Assembly: GCA_009924765.1 (NCBI GenBank)
Contig: RFQW01000085.1
Location: 1-6,976 of the forward strand
Direction: 5' to 3'
From: Planctomycetota bacterium
GTDB taxonomy: Bacteria; Planctomycetota; Phycisphaerae; Phycisphaerales; SM1A02
Length of the DNA stretch: 6,976 nt
Shown here piece by piece: positions 5,314 to 6,976 of the stretch (positions are counted from its first letter, which is position 1; each line of letters starts with the position of its first letter). A program made the position numbers and the translations under genes. A model generated the notes under the pieces. It was given only the letters and a program-made list of their open reading frames with translations, was not told the DNA's origin and did no database searches.

Positions 5314-6975
5314 TCACCGCCCGCGCCACGCGCGATACTGGTTGATCAGCGCGTTGGTGCTGCCATCGTGCTTCAGGTCGGGCTTCGCGCCGCTCAGCTC
5401 CGGAATGATGCGCTGCGCCAGCACCTTGCCCAGCTCCACGCCCCACTGGTCGAAGCTGTTGATGCCCCAGATGGCACCCATGGTGAACACCTTGTGCTCG
5501 TAGAAGGCGATCAGGCGGCCCAGCATGCGCGGGCTCAGCTTGCGCGCCAGGATCATGTTGCTGGGGCGGTTGCCTTCCATCACCTTGTGCGGCGCCAGCC
5601 ACGCGGGCACGCCCTCGGCCTCGATCTCGGCCTGCGTCTTGCCGAAGGCCAGCGCCTCGGCCTGCGCGAACACGTTGGCGGTCAGCAGGTCCTGATGCGT
5701 GCCGATGTTGTGCAGGCTCTCCGCGAAGGCGATGAAGTCGCAGGGCACGATCTTGGTTCCCTGATGGATCATCTGATAGAAGGCGTGCTGACCGTTGGTG
5801 CCGGGCTGGCCCCACACGATCGGGCTGGTCTGCCAGCGCACATGCTGGCCATCCAGCTGCACGTGCTTGCCGTTCGACTCCATCTCCAGCTGCTGCAGGT
5901 AGGCGCTGAAGCGGTCCAGGTACTGGCAGTAGGGCAGCACCGCCAGCGTGTCGCAGCCCAGGAACTGGTTGTTCCACAGGTTCAGCAGGCCCATCAGTGC
6001 GGGCAGGTTCTTCTCCAGCGGCGTGGTGCGGAAGTGCTCGTCCATGTCATGGAAACCGGCCAGCATGTCGCGGAAGGCGTCGGGGCCCACGGCGATCATG
6101 TTGCTGAGGCCGATGGCGCTGTCCATGCTGTAGCGGCCGCCCACCCAATCCCAGAAGCCGAACATGTTGGCGGGGTCGATGCCGAACTTCTTCACCTGCT
6201 CCAGCGCGGTGCTCACGGCGGCGAAGTGCTTGGCCACGGCCTTCTCGTCGCCGCCCAGACCCTTCAGGCTCCACGCGCGCGCGGTGTGCGCGTTGGTCAT
6301 GGTCTCCAGCGTGGTGAAGGTCTTGCTGCTGATCACGAACATCGTCTCGGCGGCGTCCAGGTCCTTCGTCTTCTCGTAGAAGTCGTTCTCGTCCACGTTG
6401 CTCACATAGCGGCACTCAAGGCCCGGCTGCGCCCACACGCGCAGCGCATCCCACGCCATGGCGGGGCCCAGGTCGCTGCCGCCGATGCCGATGTTGATCA
6501 CGGTCTTGATGCGCTTGCCGGTGTGGCCCTTCCACTCGCCGCTGCGGATCTTGTTGGCGAAGGCGCTCATGGCATCCAGCACCGCGTGCACGTCGGGCAC
6601 CACGTCGGTGCCGTCCACCTTGATCACGGTGCCCTTGGGGGCGCGCAGGGCCACGTGCAGCACCGCGCGGCCCTCGGCCACGTTGATCTTGTCGCCGCGG
6701 AACATGGCGTCGCGCTTCGCCTCCACGCCGCAGGCCTTGGCCAGCGACACCAGCAGCTGCAGCGTCTCGCGCGTCACGCGCTGCTTGCTGAAGTCGAAGT
6801 GGATGTCCATCGCGTTGGCCGCCAGATCCTGCGCGCGCGTGGCGTCGTCGCGGAACAGCTGGCGGATGTGCAGGGGCTTCACCTTGTCGGCGTGGGCCAC
6901 CAGCGCCTTCCATTCGGGGCGCGTGTCCACGGGGGTGACGGGGGCGATCGACGGGGCGGTGGTGGCGGTGGTCAT
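5314..6975 (-). CDS. pgi: Glucose-6-phosphate isomerase
   Basis: This 553-residue cytoplasmic enzyme interconverts glucose 6-phosphate and fructose 6-phosphate in glycolysis and gluconeogenesis; its length is close to the 549 of the E. coli enzyme. Sugar-phosphate-binding residues are visible in IGIGGSDLG (162-170) and SSKTFTT (216-222). The first family signature is DWVGGRYS (276-283) and the second is GINSFDQWGVELGK (504-517). By comparison with the human enzyme, the catalytic base is Glu366 in QQLEMESNGK with Gln362 four residues before it, the ring-opening residue is His397 in NGQHAF, and the active-site Lys is Lys517. All are present, so the enzyme should be active. The first 17 residues are a Thr/Ala/Pro-rich extension before the usual start of similarity. 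The ATG lies one base from the window edge, so its ribosome binding site is not visible and a longer start cannot be excluded. It is convergent with the secreted-protein gene, 119 bases away. Confidence 0.97.
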   Translation of the reverse strand: MTTATTAPSIAPVTPVDTRPEWKALVAHADKVKPLHIRQLFRDDATRAQDLAANAMDIHFDFSKQRVTRETLQLLVSLAKACGVEAKRDAMFRGDKINVAEGRAVLHVALRAPKGTVIKVDGTDVVPDVHAVLDAMSAFANKIRSGEWKGHTGKRIKTVINIGIGGSDLGPAMAWDALRVWAQPGLECRYVSNVDENDFYEKTKDLDAAETMFVISSKTFTTLETMTNAHTARAWSLKGLGGDEKAVAKHFAAVSTALEQVKKFGIDPANMFGFWDWVGGRYSMDSAIGLSNMIAVGPDAFRDMLAGFHDMDEHFRTTPLEKNLPALMGLLNLWNNQFLGCDTLAVLPYCQYLDRFSAYLQQLEMESNGKHVQLDGQHVRWQTSPIVWGQPGTNGQHAFYQMIHQGTKIVPCDFIAFAESLHNIGTHQDLLTANVFAQAEALAFGKTQAEIEAEGVPAWLAPHKVMEGNRPSNMILARKLSPRMLGRLIAFYEHKVFTMGAIWGINSFDQWGVELGKVLAQRIIPELSGAKPDLKHDGSTNALINQYRAWRGR

Positions 6976-6976
6976 G

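Noticed and set aside
5800..5815. Gln390 in place of Glu in the GEPGTNG stretch of the isomerase, as if a catalytic residue were lost
   Set aside because: The catalytic Glu is the one in MESNGK (Glu366), which is present; the position before PGTNGQH varies in the family.

Overview
The window is high-GC DNA (roughly two-thirds G+C) whose gene content points to a planctomycete, most likely of the class Phycisphaerae. The main clue is a large secreted protein that combines Asp-Cys-Asn-x-Asn-Gly repeats, a cohesin-like module, an HYR (hyalin repeat) module and a dockerin-like C-terminus, a style of exported protein common in that group. The taxonomic call is inference from protein style, not from a marker gene.

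Layout, left to right. (1) 24-884 (+): an unrecognised inner-membrane-anchored coiled-coil protein; its reading frame is open to the window edge, so its start is uncertain. (2) 871-2208 (+): a major facilitator superfamily (MFS) transporter whose ATG overlaps the end of gene 1 by 14 bases, so the two probably form one translationally coupled transcript. (3) 2209-2408: a 200-base intergenic leader with a weak candidate promoter, a small inverted repeat and a 10-codon upstream mini-ORF whose stop overlaps the next start as ATGA. (4) 2409-5194 (+): one long gene for a secreted modular protein (about 928 residues once repaired), broken by an apparent single-base deletion at about 4250. As the bases stand it reads as a 623-residue product (2409-4280) and an orphan 3' part (open to 5194). 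(5) 5219-5258: a strong intrinsic terminator with a perfect 14-bp stem. (6) 5314-6975 (-): a complete glucose-6-phosphate isomerase (pgi), convergent with the secreted-protein gene; its ATG lies one base from the window edge.

The genes look like three independent units: a coiled-coil/transporter pair, a monocistronic exported protein with its own leader and terminator, and a housekeeping glycolytic enzyme on the other strand. I see no phage, insertion sequence, CRISPR, tRNA or rRNA signal.

The most interesting object is the secreted protein. It carries a cohesin-like and a dockerin-like module in one chain, has an AT-richer domain cassette lodged inside its Asp/Cys/Asn repeat array, and is frameshifted exactly inside the cohesin-like module.
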